Source: Oscillospiraceae bacterium (lineage in GTDB: Bacteria > Bacillota > Clostridia > Oscillospirales > Ruminococcaceae). Taken from it: a stretch of DNA of 22,337 nucleotides. Shown here piece after piece: positions 15,748-22,337 of this stretch. Position 1 is the stretch's first letter, and the number at the start of each line of letters is the position of its first letter. The notes under the pieces are model-generated. The model worked only from the letters and a program-made list of their open reading frames with translations, was not told where the DNA came from and did no database searches. Both the position numbers and the translations under genes were made by a program. Location: contig JAIDPG010000258.1 in assembly GCA_029062865.1 (NCBI GenBank), positions 1-22,337 on the forward strand, given 5' to 3'.

Positions 15748-16173
15748 ATGGAGTTTAAGGCAAAGCGCTTCGGCGAGCTTTCGGGGAGCGAGGTCTACGA
15801 GATACTGAAAGCGCGGTCGGCGGTGTTTATGCTGGAGCAGAACATTCGCTGCCTTGATCCTGACGGCGTGGATTACAATTGCCTGCATTGCTTTTTCGAG
15901 GAGAACGGCGCTGTCGCGGCATATCTCCGCGCTTATCCCGACAGCGGGAAGATACGCATCGGCAGGGTGCTTACAAGAACGCGCGGGCAGGGTCACGGAA
16001 GAATGATAATGGAGCGCGGCATAAAAGCGGCGCGGGATGCGTTCGGCAATCTCACCGTCACCGTAGACGCGCAGAAGCACGCTGAGGAATTTTACCGAAA
16101 GCTTGGGTTTGAGACGGTTTCGGGAGAGTTTCTTGAAGAGGGCGTTATTCACGTAAGAATGGAGTTAAAATAA
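15748..16173 (+). CDS. GNAT N-acetyltransferase, ElaA-like
   Basis: The 141-residue protein fits the ElaA branch of GNAT acetyltransferases: YEILKARSAVFMLEQNIRC and a following DPDGVD segment early on, then RIGRVLTRTRGQGHGRMIM at about residues 75-93, which contains the acetyl-CoA pyrophosphate-binding (R/Q)-x-x-G-x-G/A pattern, and FYRKLGFETVSGEFLEEGV near the end. The acceptor substrate of ElaA proteins is not known. ATG 15748 is preceded by AAGGGGGCGG. It is 31 nt after the EFR1 gene and 9 nt before the next gene. Confidence 0.88.
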   Translation: MEFKAKRFGELSGSEVYEILKARSAVFMLEQNIRCLDPDGVDYNCLHCFFEENGAVAAYLRAYPDSGKIRIGRVLTRTRGQGHGRMIMERGIKAARDAFGNLTVTVDAQKHAEEFYRKLGFETVSGEFLEEGVIHVRMELK

Positions 16174-16182
16174 GGAAAAATT

Positions 16183-16920
16183 ATGGATAGACGAGAACAA
16201 AACAGAGAGCGCGCCGTCGCTCATGTCAAGAAAATGGACGAGCGATACGGCGCGGAGATAGGGAGCTCGGTAAAGGGCTCGGTAATTTACGGCGGCACGG
16301 GCAAAGCTCCGAAAGCCATTTCCGAGGACTCAAGCACGGAAATAATCGTGCTGAATGTGGATTCTACAGAGGCGGTTCTGCGGTATCCCGGCGCGGCGCT
16401 GCTGAACTTCGCGTCGTATCGGCACACGGGCGGCGGGTTTATAACTGGCGCTTGGGCGCAGGAGGAGGCTATCTGCCACGACTCGACGCTGTACAACGTG
16501 CTCCGCGAGTTCGGGAGCTTCTACGCGGAAAACGAGAAAACGCTGAACCGCTCGCTTTACACCGACAGGGCGATTTTCTCACCGGGGATAATATTCGAGC
16601 GTGACGGAAAAGCCGCGGAGTGCTCGGTGATAACCTGCGCCGCGCCGAACTTTTCGGCAGCGAGAGGGCGCGGAGTTACGCAAGGCGAGAACGAAACGGC
16701 GCTCGCAAAGCGCGTCGATTTCGTGATAAGCATCGCCGAGGAGCAGGCTTGCGAAACGGCGATACTCGGTGCGTGGGGCTGCGGAGTGTTCAGGCAGGAT
16801 CCGAGGGTCGTCGCGAGGATGTTTAAGGAGCGGCTCAAATCAAGCGCGATTAAACGCGCGGTTTTCGCAATTCCGGGGCAGAATAATAATTACACCGGAT
16901 TTAAGGAGTTGCTGGTTTAA
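16183..16920 (+). CDS. Bacterial-type poly(ADP-ribose) glycohydrolase / TIGR02452 family macrodomain protein
   Basis: The 245-residue protein carries the PARG signature GGG-x6-QEE: GGGFITGAWAQEEAICHDS with GGG at about residues 83-85 and the QEE catalytic pair at 93-95. It also shows LNFASYRHTGGGF, a conserved Ser-rich entry to the substrate loop, and the C-terminal LGAWGCGVFRQDPRVVARMF. Family members remove ADP-ribose or related groups; in Clostridia they are often of unknown physiological target. ATG 16183 follows AAGGA. It is the last of six accessory genes; a 98-nt gap with repeats leads to trpB. Confidence 0.9.
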   Translation: MDRREQNRERAVAHVKKMDERYGAEIGSSVKGSVIYGGTGKAPKAISEDSSTEIIVLNVDSTEAVLRYPGAALLNFASYRHTGGGFITGAWAQEEAICHDSTLYNVLREFGSFYAENEKTLNRSLYTDRAIFSPGIIFERDGKAAECSVITCAAPNFSAARGRGVTQGENETALAKRVDFVISIAEEQACETAILGAWGCGVFRQDPRVVARMFKERLKSSAIKRAVFAIPGQNNNYTGFKELLV

Positions 16921-17018
16921 TAGCAGCTAGTAGCTGGTAACTTGAACCGAAGCCTTTATCCGCTCAAATAACCAGCTGCTGGCAACTATTCTCTAATAAT
17001 TATTTCAGGAGGCAATCA
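16921..17018 (+). repeat. Intergenic repeat/hairpin between PARG-like gene and trpB
   Basis: AGCTGGT (about 16931-16937) is complementary to ACCAGCT (about 16971-16977), extended by TTGA/TCAA inside, and the sequence GCTGGTAACT is loosely repeated as GCTGGCAACT further on. No run of T follows, so it is not a terminator. It could be the scar of the insertion that split trpF from trpB, or an mRNA processing site. A strong AGGAGG precedes trpB. Confidence 0.45.
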
Positions 17019-18203
17019 ATGGCTAAAGGACGCTATGGCGATTTCGGCGGGCAGTATATCCCCGAAACACTGATGAACGAAATTCACAAGCTGGAGGACG
17101 CTTACGAGCGGTTCTCAAAAGACCCGGAGTTTATCGCGGAGCTCGATAAGCTTAATCGGGAATACGCGGGCAGACCATCGCTTTTGTACTTCGCGGAGAA
17201 GATGACAAACGACCTCGGCGGAGCGAAGATCTATTTCAAGCGCGAGGACCTGAACCACACGGGCTCGCATAAGATAAACAACGTGCTGGGTCAGTGCCTG
17301 CTCGCGAAGAAAATGGGCAAAACGCGCATTATCGCGGAGACCGGCGCGGGACAGCACGGCGTGGCGGCGGCAACCGCGGCGGCGCTTATGGGGCTGGAGT
17401 GCGAGATCTTTATGGGGAAAGAGGACACGATAAGGCAGGCGCTGAACGTCTATCGAATGGAGCTGCTCGGGGCAAAGGTAAACCCCGTGACGACGGGCAC
17501 TATGACGCTTAAGGACGCGGTCAACGAGGCAATGCGCGATTGGACGTCGCGGGTCGATGACACGCTGTATGTCCTCGGCTCGGTTATGGGTCCTCACCCG
17601 TTCCCGATGATAGTGCGCGATTTCCAGAGCGTTATCTCAAAGGAGGCAAGAGAGCAAATTCTCGAGCTCGAGGGCAAGCTCCCGACGGCGGTAATGGCGT
17701 GCGTCGGCGGCGGCTCGAACGCTATGGGAATGTTCTATAATTTCATAAACGACAAGGACGTGCGGCTTATCGGCTGCGAGGCGGCGGGGCGCGGCGTTGA
17801 CACGGGCGAGACCGCGGCGACTATCGCAACGGGAAGCCTCGGCGTGTTCCACGGAATGAAGAGCCTGTTCTGCCAGAATGAATACGGGCAGATAGCGCCG
17901 GTTTACTCGATCTCGGCGGGGCTTGACTACCCCGGCATAGGACCGGAGCACGCGCATCTCCACGAGATAGGCAGAGCGGAATACGTCCCCGTGACGGACG
18001 ACGAGGCGGTGAACGCGTTTGAGTACATCGCGAGAACCGAGGGCATAATCTGCGCGATAGAATCCGCGCACGCCGTCGCGCATCTGATGAAGATCGCGCC
18101 GAAAATGAGTAAGGACGATATAATAATCTGCTGCCTGTCGGGGCGCGGAGACAAGGACGTCGCGGCGATCGCGAGATATAGGGGGATTGATTTGCATGAA
18201 TAA
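17019..18203 (+). CDS. trpB: Tryptophan synthase beta chain (TrpB)
   Basis: The 394-residue PLP enzyme condenses indole with serine. The PLP lysine is Lys85 in HTGSHKINN, the phosphate-binding loop is GGGSNAMG at about residues 230-237, and CLSGRGDKD lies near the C-terminus. The N-terminus KGRYGDFGGQYIPETL is typical of TrpB1, the form that partners with TrpA. ATG 17019 follows CAGGAGGC. Its last codons overlap the trpA start by 8 nt, consistent with production of an alpha2-beta2 complex. Confidence 0.98.
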   Translation: MAKGRYGDFGGQYIPETLMNEIHKLEDAYERFSKDPEFIAELDKLNREYAGRPSLLYFAEKMTNDLGGAKIYFKREDLNHTGSHKINNVLGQCLLAKKMGKTRIIAETGAGQHGVAAATAAALMGLECEIFMGKEDTIRQALNVYRMELLGAKVNPVTTGTMTLKDAVNEAMRDWTSRVDDTLYVLGSVMGPHPFPMIVRDFQSVISKEAREQILELEGKLPTAVMACVGGGSNAMGMFYNFINDKDVRLIGCEAAGRGVDTGETAATIATGSLGVFHGMKSLFCQNEYGQIAPVYSISAGLDYPGIGPEHAHLHEIGRAEYVPVTDDEAVNAFEYIARTEGIICAIESAHAVAHLMKIAPKMSKDDIIICCLSGRGDKDVAAIARYRGIDLHE

Positions 18204-18987
18204 TTCAACACATAACAGAATAGCATCAGCGTTTGCGGACAAAAAAGCGTTTATCGGGTTTCTGACGGCGGGCGACCCGACGTTTGACGCTTCTTACGAG
18301 AACATTATGGCGCTGATAAACGCGGGCGCGGACTTGGTGGAGATAGGAATTCCGTTCTCCGACCCGATTGCCGAGGGTCCCGTAATTCAGGAGGCGGACG
18401 TCCGCGCGTTAAACGGCGGAATGACGACGGACAGGGCGTTCGAGCTCGCGGCGAAGGTTCGCTCGCAGACGGAAATTCCGCTGGTGTTTATGACATACTT
18501 AAACCCCGTGTTCAAGTACGGCTATGACAGGTTTTTCGCGAAGTGCGCCGAGATAGGCGTGGACGGGCTCATCTGCCCCGATATGCCGTTTGAGGAGAAG
18601 TCCGAGGCTGACGAGATAGCCAAAAAGCACGGTATTTCGATAATCTCAATGATCGCGCCGACCTCCGAAGAGCGTATCAAGGCTATAGCGGAAAGCGCGG
18701 AGGGTTTTTTGTACATCGTAAGCTCGCTTGGCGTTACGGGCGTTCGCAGCGAGATTAAGACCGATCTTTCTTCGATCATGGAGAGCGTAAAGAAATACGC
18801 GCGCGTCCCCGCGGCGATCGGTTTCGGGATCTCAACGCCCGAGCAAGCGAAAAAAATGTCTGCCCTCGCGGACGGAGTTATCGTAGGATCGGCGATAGTG
18901 CGGCTCGTGGAGAAGTTCGGCGAGAACGCCGCTCCCGAGATCGGGAAGTTTGCAAAATTGCTTGCGGACGCGGCGCATAATAATTGA
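18196..18987 (+). CDS. trpA: Tryptophan synthase alpha chain (TrpA)
   Basis: The 263-residue TIM-barrel protein cleaves indole-3-glycerol phosphate to indole, which is channelled to TrpB. Catalytic Glu49 is present in LVEIGIPFSDPIAEGPVIQ, numbered as in the E. coli enzyme, but position 60, Asp in the E. coli enzyme, is Glu here. SSLGVTGVR and IGFGISTPEQAKKM complete the phosphate site. I chose ATG 18196, about 10 nt after AGGGGG; it overlaps trpB by 8 nt. An upstream in-frame TTG (18187) is a less likely start. It is the last gene before the operon terminator. Confidence 0.97.
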   Translation: MNNSTHNRIASAFADKKAFIGFLTAGDPTFDASYENIMALINAGADLVEIGIPFSDPIAEGPVIQEADVRALNGGMTTDRAFELAAKVRSQTEIPLVFMTYLNPVFKYGYDRFFAKCAEIGVDGLICPDMPFEEKSEADEIAKKHGISIISMIAPTSEERIKAIAESAEGFLYIVSSLGVTGVRSEIKTDLSSIMESVKKYARVPAAIGFGISTPEQAKKMSALADGVIVGSAIVRLVEKFGENAAPEIGKFAKLLADAAHNN

Positions 18988-19002
18988 TAATGTATAATTA
19001 AT

Positions 19003-19035
19003 GTTTTCCCCGCCGAAGGCGGGGAAAACTTTTTT
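19003..19035 (+). terminator. Intrinsic terminator of the trp operon
   Basis: GTTTTCCCCGCC (19003-19014) pairs perfectly with GGCGGGGAAAAC (19018-19029) around GAA, followed by six T (19030-19035). It lies 15 nt after trpA. Since the next gene converges from the other side, the hairpin may also serve the minus strand, where the T tract is weaker. Its core matches the palindrome at 6522-6554. Confidence 0.93.
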
Positions 19036-19059
19036 GATTGCGCGAACCGAAATTTTGCA

Positions 19060-19836
19060 TTACAAAACGCCAAGGTCGGCGAGAACTGTTATCATATCAT
19101 CATAATCCGAACTATTGACCGAGACATCGGTATAAACTAAGCCGTCATAAGCGAATGACGCGTACCATTTCTCATTAGGTCCCCATTTGTAAACTATAGC
19201 CTGCGAACCGTCATTCAAGGTCAATAACTCTTTATCAAAATCTTCATAATGTGTTTTGCCATCAACTTGGTGCAGCGAAACAATCTCCAGACCGCCCAGC
19301 ACATGTTCCTCTGACCTTGCGCAGTCAACTCCAAAATCTACCGAATTTCCGGTATTCTTATCAACCAATGAAAACAACAAACGGATTGCTGTTACTTCTT
19401 CAGGTTGTTTGTATTTATATGAATAATAAGCCTTTATTTCGGTTTCCTCCTCAATAAAATTATCATTTATCCGAGAAGGCATTTTGAACGCAGTAAAAAT
19501 CTCACTTGGCAGCGCGGTGATTCTATATCCTGTGAACCCTTCTTCATCCCGAATTATTTCCGCTCCCCTCGCAAGCATCTGCTCACGGGAAAAGGGCGTG
19601 ACGCTTTCCATAATTACGTAATTGTACTTAAACATCGGCTCTCCGTTGATCGTCATAGATTTGGGATATCTATTATAAACGACAGCCGCGCCCGTGATCA
19701 TCATAAGTAACGCCGCAGCCGCTATAAATAACGTCTTGAACCGCCTCGGGCTCTTGTGGTTCTCCGATATAATATCGGATACGATGTTTTCATCGATATT
19801 GTTCATAGCTTCAAGCAATGCATTTAATTCAGTCAC
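19060..19836 (-). CDS. Single-pass membrane protein, probable anti-sigma factor or co-regulator
   Basis: The 258-residue protein has a short cytoplasmic N-terminus (TELNALLEAMNNIDENIVSD), one membrane helix at about residues 35-53 (LFIAAAALLMMITGAAVV) and a roughly 200-residue extracytoplasmic domain I do not recognise. The layout and the tight link to an ECF-like sigma factor suggest an anti-sigma factor with an external sensor domain. The start is GTG 19836, 8 nt after AAAGGGG, overlapping the sigma stop by 8 nt; TTG 19854 is the open-frame start but lies inside the ribosome binding region. The gene is more AT-rich than the trp genes. Function is inferred from position and topology only. 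Confidence 0.7.
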   Translation of the reverse strand: MTELNALLEAMNNIDENIVSDIISENHKSPRRFKTLFIAAAALLMMITGAAVVYNRYPKSMTINGEPMFKYNYVIMESVTPFSREQMLARGAEIIRDEEGFTGYRITALPSEIFTAFKMPSRINDNFIEEETEIKAYYSYKYKQPEEVTAIRLLFSLVDKNTGNSVDFGVDCARSEEHVLGGLEIVSLHQVDGKTHYEDFDKELLTLNDGSQAIVYKWGPNEKWYASFAYDGLVYTDVSVNSSDYDDMITVLADLGVL

Positions 19837-20380
19837 AAAACATACCCCTTTCAATTAAGTATTTTTTAAGCGAATTTCTTAACCTTGCAAGCGACGTAGT
19901 CACGGCGGTCTTGCTCATCGAGCACGACTTCGCGGTCTCTTTTACGGAACACATTTTGAAATACCGAAGCCCGAAAATTCTCTGGTGCTTGTCGCTTTGA
20001 GATTTAAGCCACTCGTTCAGCACACGCGAAAGCTCCTCCTTTTCCATCTCGTCCTCGGGAGAGTACCCCGACGGCAGACACTCGTCGAGCTCCGTAAGTA
20101 GATCCGAATTGCGCGCCGCCGCGGTGTTGTAGCGCAGCTTGTCTATCGCTCTGCACCGTGCTATCTTGCAAATATATCCCGTGAGATTTTCGGGCTTGAC
20201 ACTTCGCAGCCCATCCCACACGGCGAGAAGCACGTCGTTTTCGACCTCCTCAACGTCCTGCGGCGTCTTCAGAATACTTCCGCAAATACTTCGTATCAGC
20301 CTGCCGTATTTGGAGCTTATCTCGTCAAGCCCGCTCTGATCGCGGCTTAACAGCTTATCTATAATAACGTTATCCTCCAT
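19829..20380 (-). CDS. ECF-like sigma-70 family RNA polymerase sigma factor
   Basis: The 183-residue protein has the two-domain ECF layout. Region 2 includes DVEEVENDVLLAVWDGL (about residues 42-58), the -10 recognition helix, and IARCRAIDKLRYN. Region 4 includes HQRIFGLRYFKMCSVKETA and SMSKTAVTTSLARLRNSL, a helix-turn-helix for the -35 element. There is no region 1.1 or 3. ATG 20380 follows AAAGGAGGAACGT, a strong site. It is translationally coupled to the membrane protein gene downstream, which is probably its regulator. The regulon is unknown. Confidence 0.9.
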   Translation of the reverse strand: MEDNVIIDKLLSRDQSGLDEISSKYGRLIRSICGSILKTPQDVEEVENDVLLAVWDGLRSVKPENLTGYICKIARCRAIDKLRYNTAAARNSDLLTELDECLPSGYSPEDEMEKEELSRVLNEWLKSQSDKHQRIFGLRYFKMCSVKETAKSCSMSKTAVTTSLARLRNSLKKYLIERGMFCD

Positions 20381-20474
20381 ACGTTCCTCCTTTCGAGAGA
20401 TTTAAAAAAACGATCTTCTGTTTATATTGTCGCAAAAGAAGTTCGGTTGGTCACATTTTTAATTATAATTAAAG

Positions 20475-20499
20475 TTTCCCCCGCATCCGACGGGGGAAA
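20475..20499 (-). terminator. Probable terminator after the OppA-like gene
   Basis: TTTCCCCCG and CGGGGGAAA form a 9-bp stem with a 7-nt loop, 11 nt beyond the OppA-like stop codon. On the minus strand it is followed by CTTTAATTATAATT, a weak T-rich tail, so termination may be partial. It is another TTTCCCC/GGGGAAA palindrome of the kind found at 6522 and 19003. Confidence 0.6.
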
Positions 20500-20509
20500 T
20501 CTCAACTTT

Positions 20510-22108
20510 TCACTTTCTTTGCTTCGCCTGCGCGAAATTCACCGTCTTAGTAAACGGATTGTAAATTATGTCGTTGGCCTTTCTGTTTGTGAAGAAGTAT
20601 TCGTTCTTGTAATAGAGCGGGTAGAACGCGCAGCGGTCTATGAGGGTCTGCTCGGCTTGGAGGAACATTTCGGCGCTTTCTTGGGTGTCCTTAGCGCTTT
20701 CGGCGCGGGTCAGAAAGTTCTCGAGCTCGGCGCTGTAGAAGCGCGTGTAGTTGCCCGGATCTCCGCTTGAGAACTGCCCGAGATACGCCGAGGGGCTGTT
20801 GAACTTGCCCGAAAGCTCAAGCACGGCAATGTCGAAATCGCCGCTTTTCAGCGCCCGCGCGTACTCGCCCTCGGAGAGCGTCTCAACCTTGCAGTAAAAC
20901 CCAAGCTCGCGCTGCCATTCCTGAAGAATATACGACACCGCCGTCTGCGCCGCGCTGTCCGGGACGATCACCCGCGCGCCCGTGAAAAGCGTCTTGTCTA
21001 TCTGCGGGCTGATGCTTTTGTAGAGATCCGTCGCGGCTTTTACGTTGTATTCGGGAATAGTCACCGCGCCCGCGAGCTCTCGGTAATTCGCGCCCTCCAT
21101 CGAGACCTGCTTCGGCACAACACCCTCGGCTCGCTCGTATTCGGGGATCGCGCTCATAACAGCGTTTCGGTCGATAAGCATACAAAGCACGCGCCGAAAG
21201 TTCTCGTTTTTGAACAAAGTGAAATTGCTGTTAAACGCCAGACCGCACGTGATGTTCCCGAACTCGTGAACTGTGTAGGAGCCGCCGAGCTGGCTTCTGT
21301 CGTTGTTGGAAACGGCAAGACAGCTTACGTCGCCGCTTTTGAAGTCTGGGATAAAATCCTCCTCGTCCTCGATGAAGAAATTCAAACCCGACGGGCAGAT
21401 CGTCTGCGTTTCGGCGTTTTTCGTGTTTTTCCGTAAAATCAGGTTGTTGATGTCGGTGAAGTTGTACGGGTTATACGTCCAGCTTTCGAGATAAAACGCG
21501 CCGTTGGACGGCGTGCACTCCGCGGAGAGCCCGTATTTCCCCCGTGCTTTGTTGAAATATTCCTCATTGCACGGCATTGCGGGCGGCTCGGAGAGCATGC
21601 TGAGCAGACGCGGATTTGGGAATTCGAGCGTGATTTCAAGCTCGAAATCGCTTGTGGCTTTCACACCGAGAAGGCTGCTGTCGGGAATACTTTTCAGGTT
21701 GATAAGCCTGCCGTTTTTGATGCAGTAAAAATCCTTGACGCGTGGGGCTTCGGTCTCGGGGTCGAACAGCCGCCTGAAGCCGAAAACGAAGTCATTCGCT
21801 GTACATTTTGCCTCAAAGCCCTCTCTGTCCGTCCAGTAAACGTCATTTCGCAGCTTGAAGCTGTACGTCAAGCCGTCATCCGAAACGCTCCAGCTTTCGG
21901 CGACGCCGCTTTGCAGCGAGCCGTCCTGCGCCGTTGTCACAAGCCCCGTAAACATATTCGCGATTATGGTATCGGCGTTCGGATCCTCGGACTGCTGTGG
22001 GTCAAGCGTATCGGGGTTGCCCGAAATATCGTACTTGAAAACGCGCCCCTCGCCGGTGTCGCGGCTGCACGCGGGAAGAAGCGTTATTATCGTTAAGGCG
22101 GCAAGCAA
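20510..22108 (-). CDS. Peptide ABC transporter substrate-binding lipoprotein, OppA-like
   Basis: The protein (532 residues from the TTG at 22108) is a family 5 solute-binding protein: YDISGNPDTLDPQQSEDPNA, then VAESWSVSDDGLTYSFKLRN, ANDFVFGFRRLFDPETE and later FTLFKNENFRRVLCMLIDRN are hallmarks of OppA/DppA. It should sit outside the membrane as a lipoprotein (lipobox LLPAC) and deliver peptides to a permease. No permease or ATPase gene is in the window, so it is an orphan here. The TTG has no ribosome binding site and gives a signal peptide without positive charges. The frame stays open 13 codons further to ATC 22147, which has a good site and restores a KINIKFLKK n-region; see findings. Confidence 0.9.
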   Translation of the reverse strand: MLAALTIITLLPACSRDTGEGRVFKYDISGNPDTLDPQQSEDPNADTIIANMFTGLVTTAQDGSLQSGVAESWSVSDDGLTYSFKLRNDVYWTDREGFEAKCTANDFVFGFRRLFDPETEAPRVKDFYCIKNGRLINLKSIPDSSLLGVKATSDFELEITLEFPNPRLLSMLSEPPAMPCNEEYFNKARGKYGLSAECTPSNGAFYLESWTYNPYNFTDINNLILRKNTKNAETQTICPSGLNFFIEDEEDFIPDFKSGDVSCLAVSNNDRSQLGGSYTVHEFGNITCGLAFNSNFTLFKNENFRRVLCMLIDRNAVMSAIPEYERAEGVVPKQVSMEGANYRELAGAVTIPEYNVKAATDLYKSISPQIDKTLFTGARVIVPDSAAQTAVSYILQEWQRELGFYCKVETLSEGEYARALKSGDFDIAVLELSGKFNSPSAYLGQFSSGDPGNYTRFYSAELENFLTRAESAKDTQESAEMFLQAEQTLIDRCAFYPLYYKNEYFFTNRKANDIIYNPFTKTVNFAQAKQRK

Positions 22109-22144
22109 AGCCGCGATTTTTTTTAGAAATTTTATGTTGATTTT

Positions 22145-22162
22145 GATATTGAACGCCCCTTT
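22145..22162 (-). promoter_or_regulatory. Ribosome binding site and possible non-AUG start of the OppA-like gene
   Basis: AAAGGGG (22156-22162, minus strand) lies 8 nt before an in-frame ATC (22145-22147). Starting there would give IKINIKFLKKIAALLAAL before the lipobox. No ATG, GTG or TTG exists in the frame between the upstream stop (22169-22171) and the TTG at 22108. Confidence 0.5.
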
Positions 22163-22178
22163 GCGATATTATATTTTT

Positions 22179-22207
22179 ATTGTACCATATTCCACCGCAA
22201 AAATCAA
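22179..22207 (-). promoter_or_regulatory. Promoter of the OppA-like gene
   Basis: On the minus strand TTGATT (22202-22207) and TACAAT (22179-22184) are 17 nt apart, and TGG directly before TACAAT makes an extended -10. Transcription would start near 22172, leaving only about 25 nt before the proposed ATC start. Confidence 0.65.
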
Positions 22208-22220
22208 CAGTTTTTTTCTT

Positions 22221-22252
22221 TGCTCTCCCCCCTTCCCGCAGGGAAGAGAGCA
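22221..22252. repeat. Imperfect GC-rich hairpin near right edge
   Basis: TGCTCTC (22221-22227) pairs with GAGAGCA (22246-22252), and TTCCC with GGGAA inside, leaving five bulged C. In plus orientation the T tract precedes rather than follows it, so it is not a terminator in either direction. Confidence 0.6.
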
Positions 22253-22268
22253 GACTGTATACAAACTC

Positions 22269-22301
22269 GCGGTTCTACCCCCCGCAGGCGGGGGGGACCG
22301 C
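22269..22301. repeat. C/G-rich hairpin near right edge
   Basis: GCGGT (22269-22273) pairs with ACCGC (22297-22301), enclosing CCCCCCG/CGGGGGG around a 4-nt loop. It is followed on the plus strand by GCAAAAAACTTTTTG, which has T only after an A run. It may belong to the same palindrome family as 6522-6554. I see no gene from 22208 to the right edge. Confidence 0.6.
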
Positions 22302-22337
22302 AGCAAAAAACTTTTTGTTATGTTACAATTTAACCAT

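Noticed and set aside
22221..22301. Two hairpins at the right edge as terminators of an unseen gene
   Set aside because: Neither has a T tract immediately downstream on either strand, and no adjacent gene end is present in the window.
1..22337. CRISPR array, tRNA or rRNA genes, transposase, phage or defence system
   Set aside because: I found no regularly spaced repeats, no cloverleaf-like tRNA, no rRNA stretches and no transposase or integrase motifs.

Overview
The window looks like a chromosomal segment from a motile, fairly GC-rich member of the Firmicutes, probably class Clostridia and perhaps Oscillospirales. The reasons are strong AGGAGG-type ribosome binding sites, a flgB-flgC-fliE-fliF-fliG-fliH-fliI-fliJ gene order, a T-box leader on the trp operon, an EFR1-type flavodoxin/ferredoxin fusion and Clostridia-like protein sequences. 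The taxonomic placement is inference; no rRNA or other marker is present.

Layout. (1) Positions 1-7465, minus strand: the start of a flagellar operon (flgB, flgC, fliE, fliF, fliG, fliH, fliI, fliJ, then an unrecognised ORF running off the left edge). It is read from a sigma-A-like promoter at 7566-7594 and encodes proximal rod, MS ring, rotor switch and export ATPase parts. (2) Positions 7466-8243: a divergent control region. The flagellar promoter and an upstream pair of 10-nt direct repeats face left. A TTGACA-17-TAGAAT promoter and a T-box leader with a UGG (Trp) specifier face right. The leader carries an extra 18-bp hairpin next to the specifier. (3) Positions 8244-18987, plus strand: trpE, trpG, trpD, trpC, trpF, then six non-trp genes with no visible terminator between them, then trpB and trpA and a strong terminator. 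The six are an HD (p)ppGpp-hydrolase-like protein, a calcineurin-like phosphoesterase, a lipoprotein, an EFR1 ferredoxin, an ElaA-like acetyltransferase and a bacterial-type PARG macrodomain protein. (4) Positions 19060-20380, minus strand: an ECF-like sigma factor overlapping a single-pass membrane protein that is probably its anti-sigma or co-regulator. (5) Positions 20510-22147, minus strand: an OppA-type lipoprotein whose best Shine-Dalgarno site is followed by ATC instead of ATG. (6) The right end holds two GC-rich hairpins and no gene.

How it fits together. Uncharged tRNA-Trp should release the T-box terminator and switch on tryptophan synthesis from chorismate. Because the six accessory genes lie inside the operon with short gaps, they should be co-transcribed under tryptophan starvation, placing an alarmone-hydrolase-like and an ADP-ribose-hydrolase-like enzyme under tRNA-Trp control. 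I regard this split trp operon, the hairpin in the T-box, and the odd start of the OppA-like gene as the observations most worth following. Most of the window is otherwise conventional.
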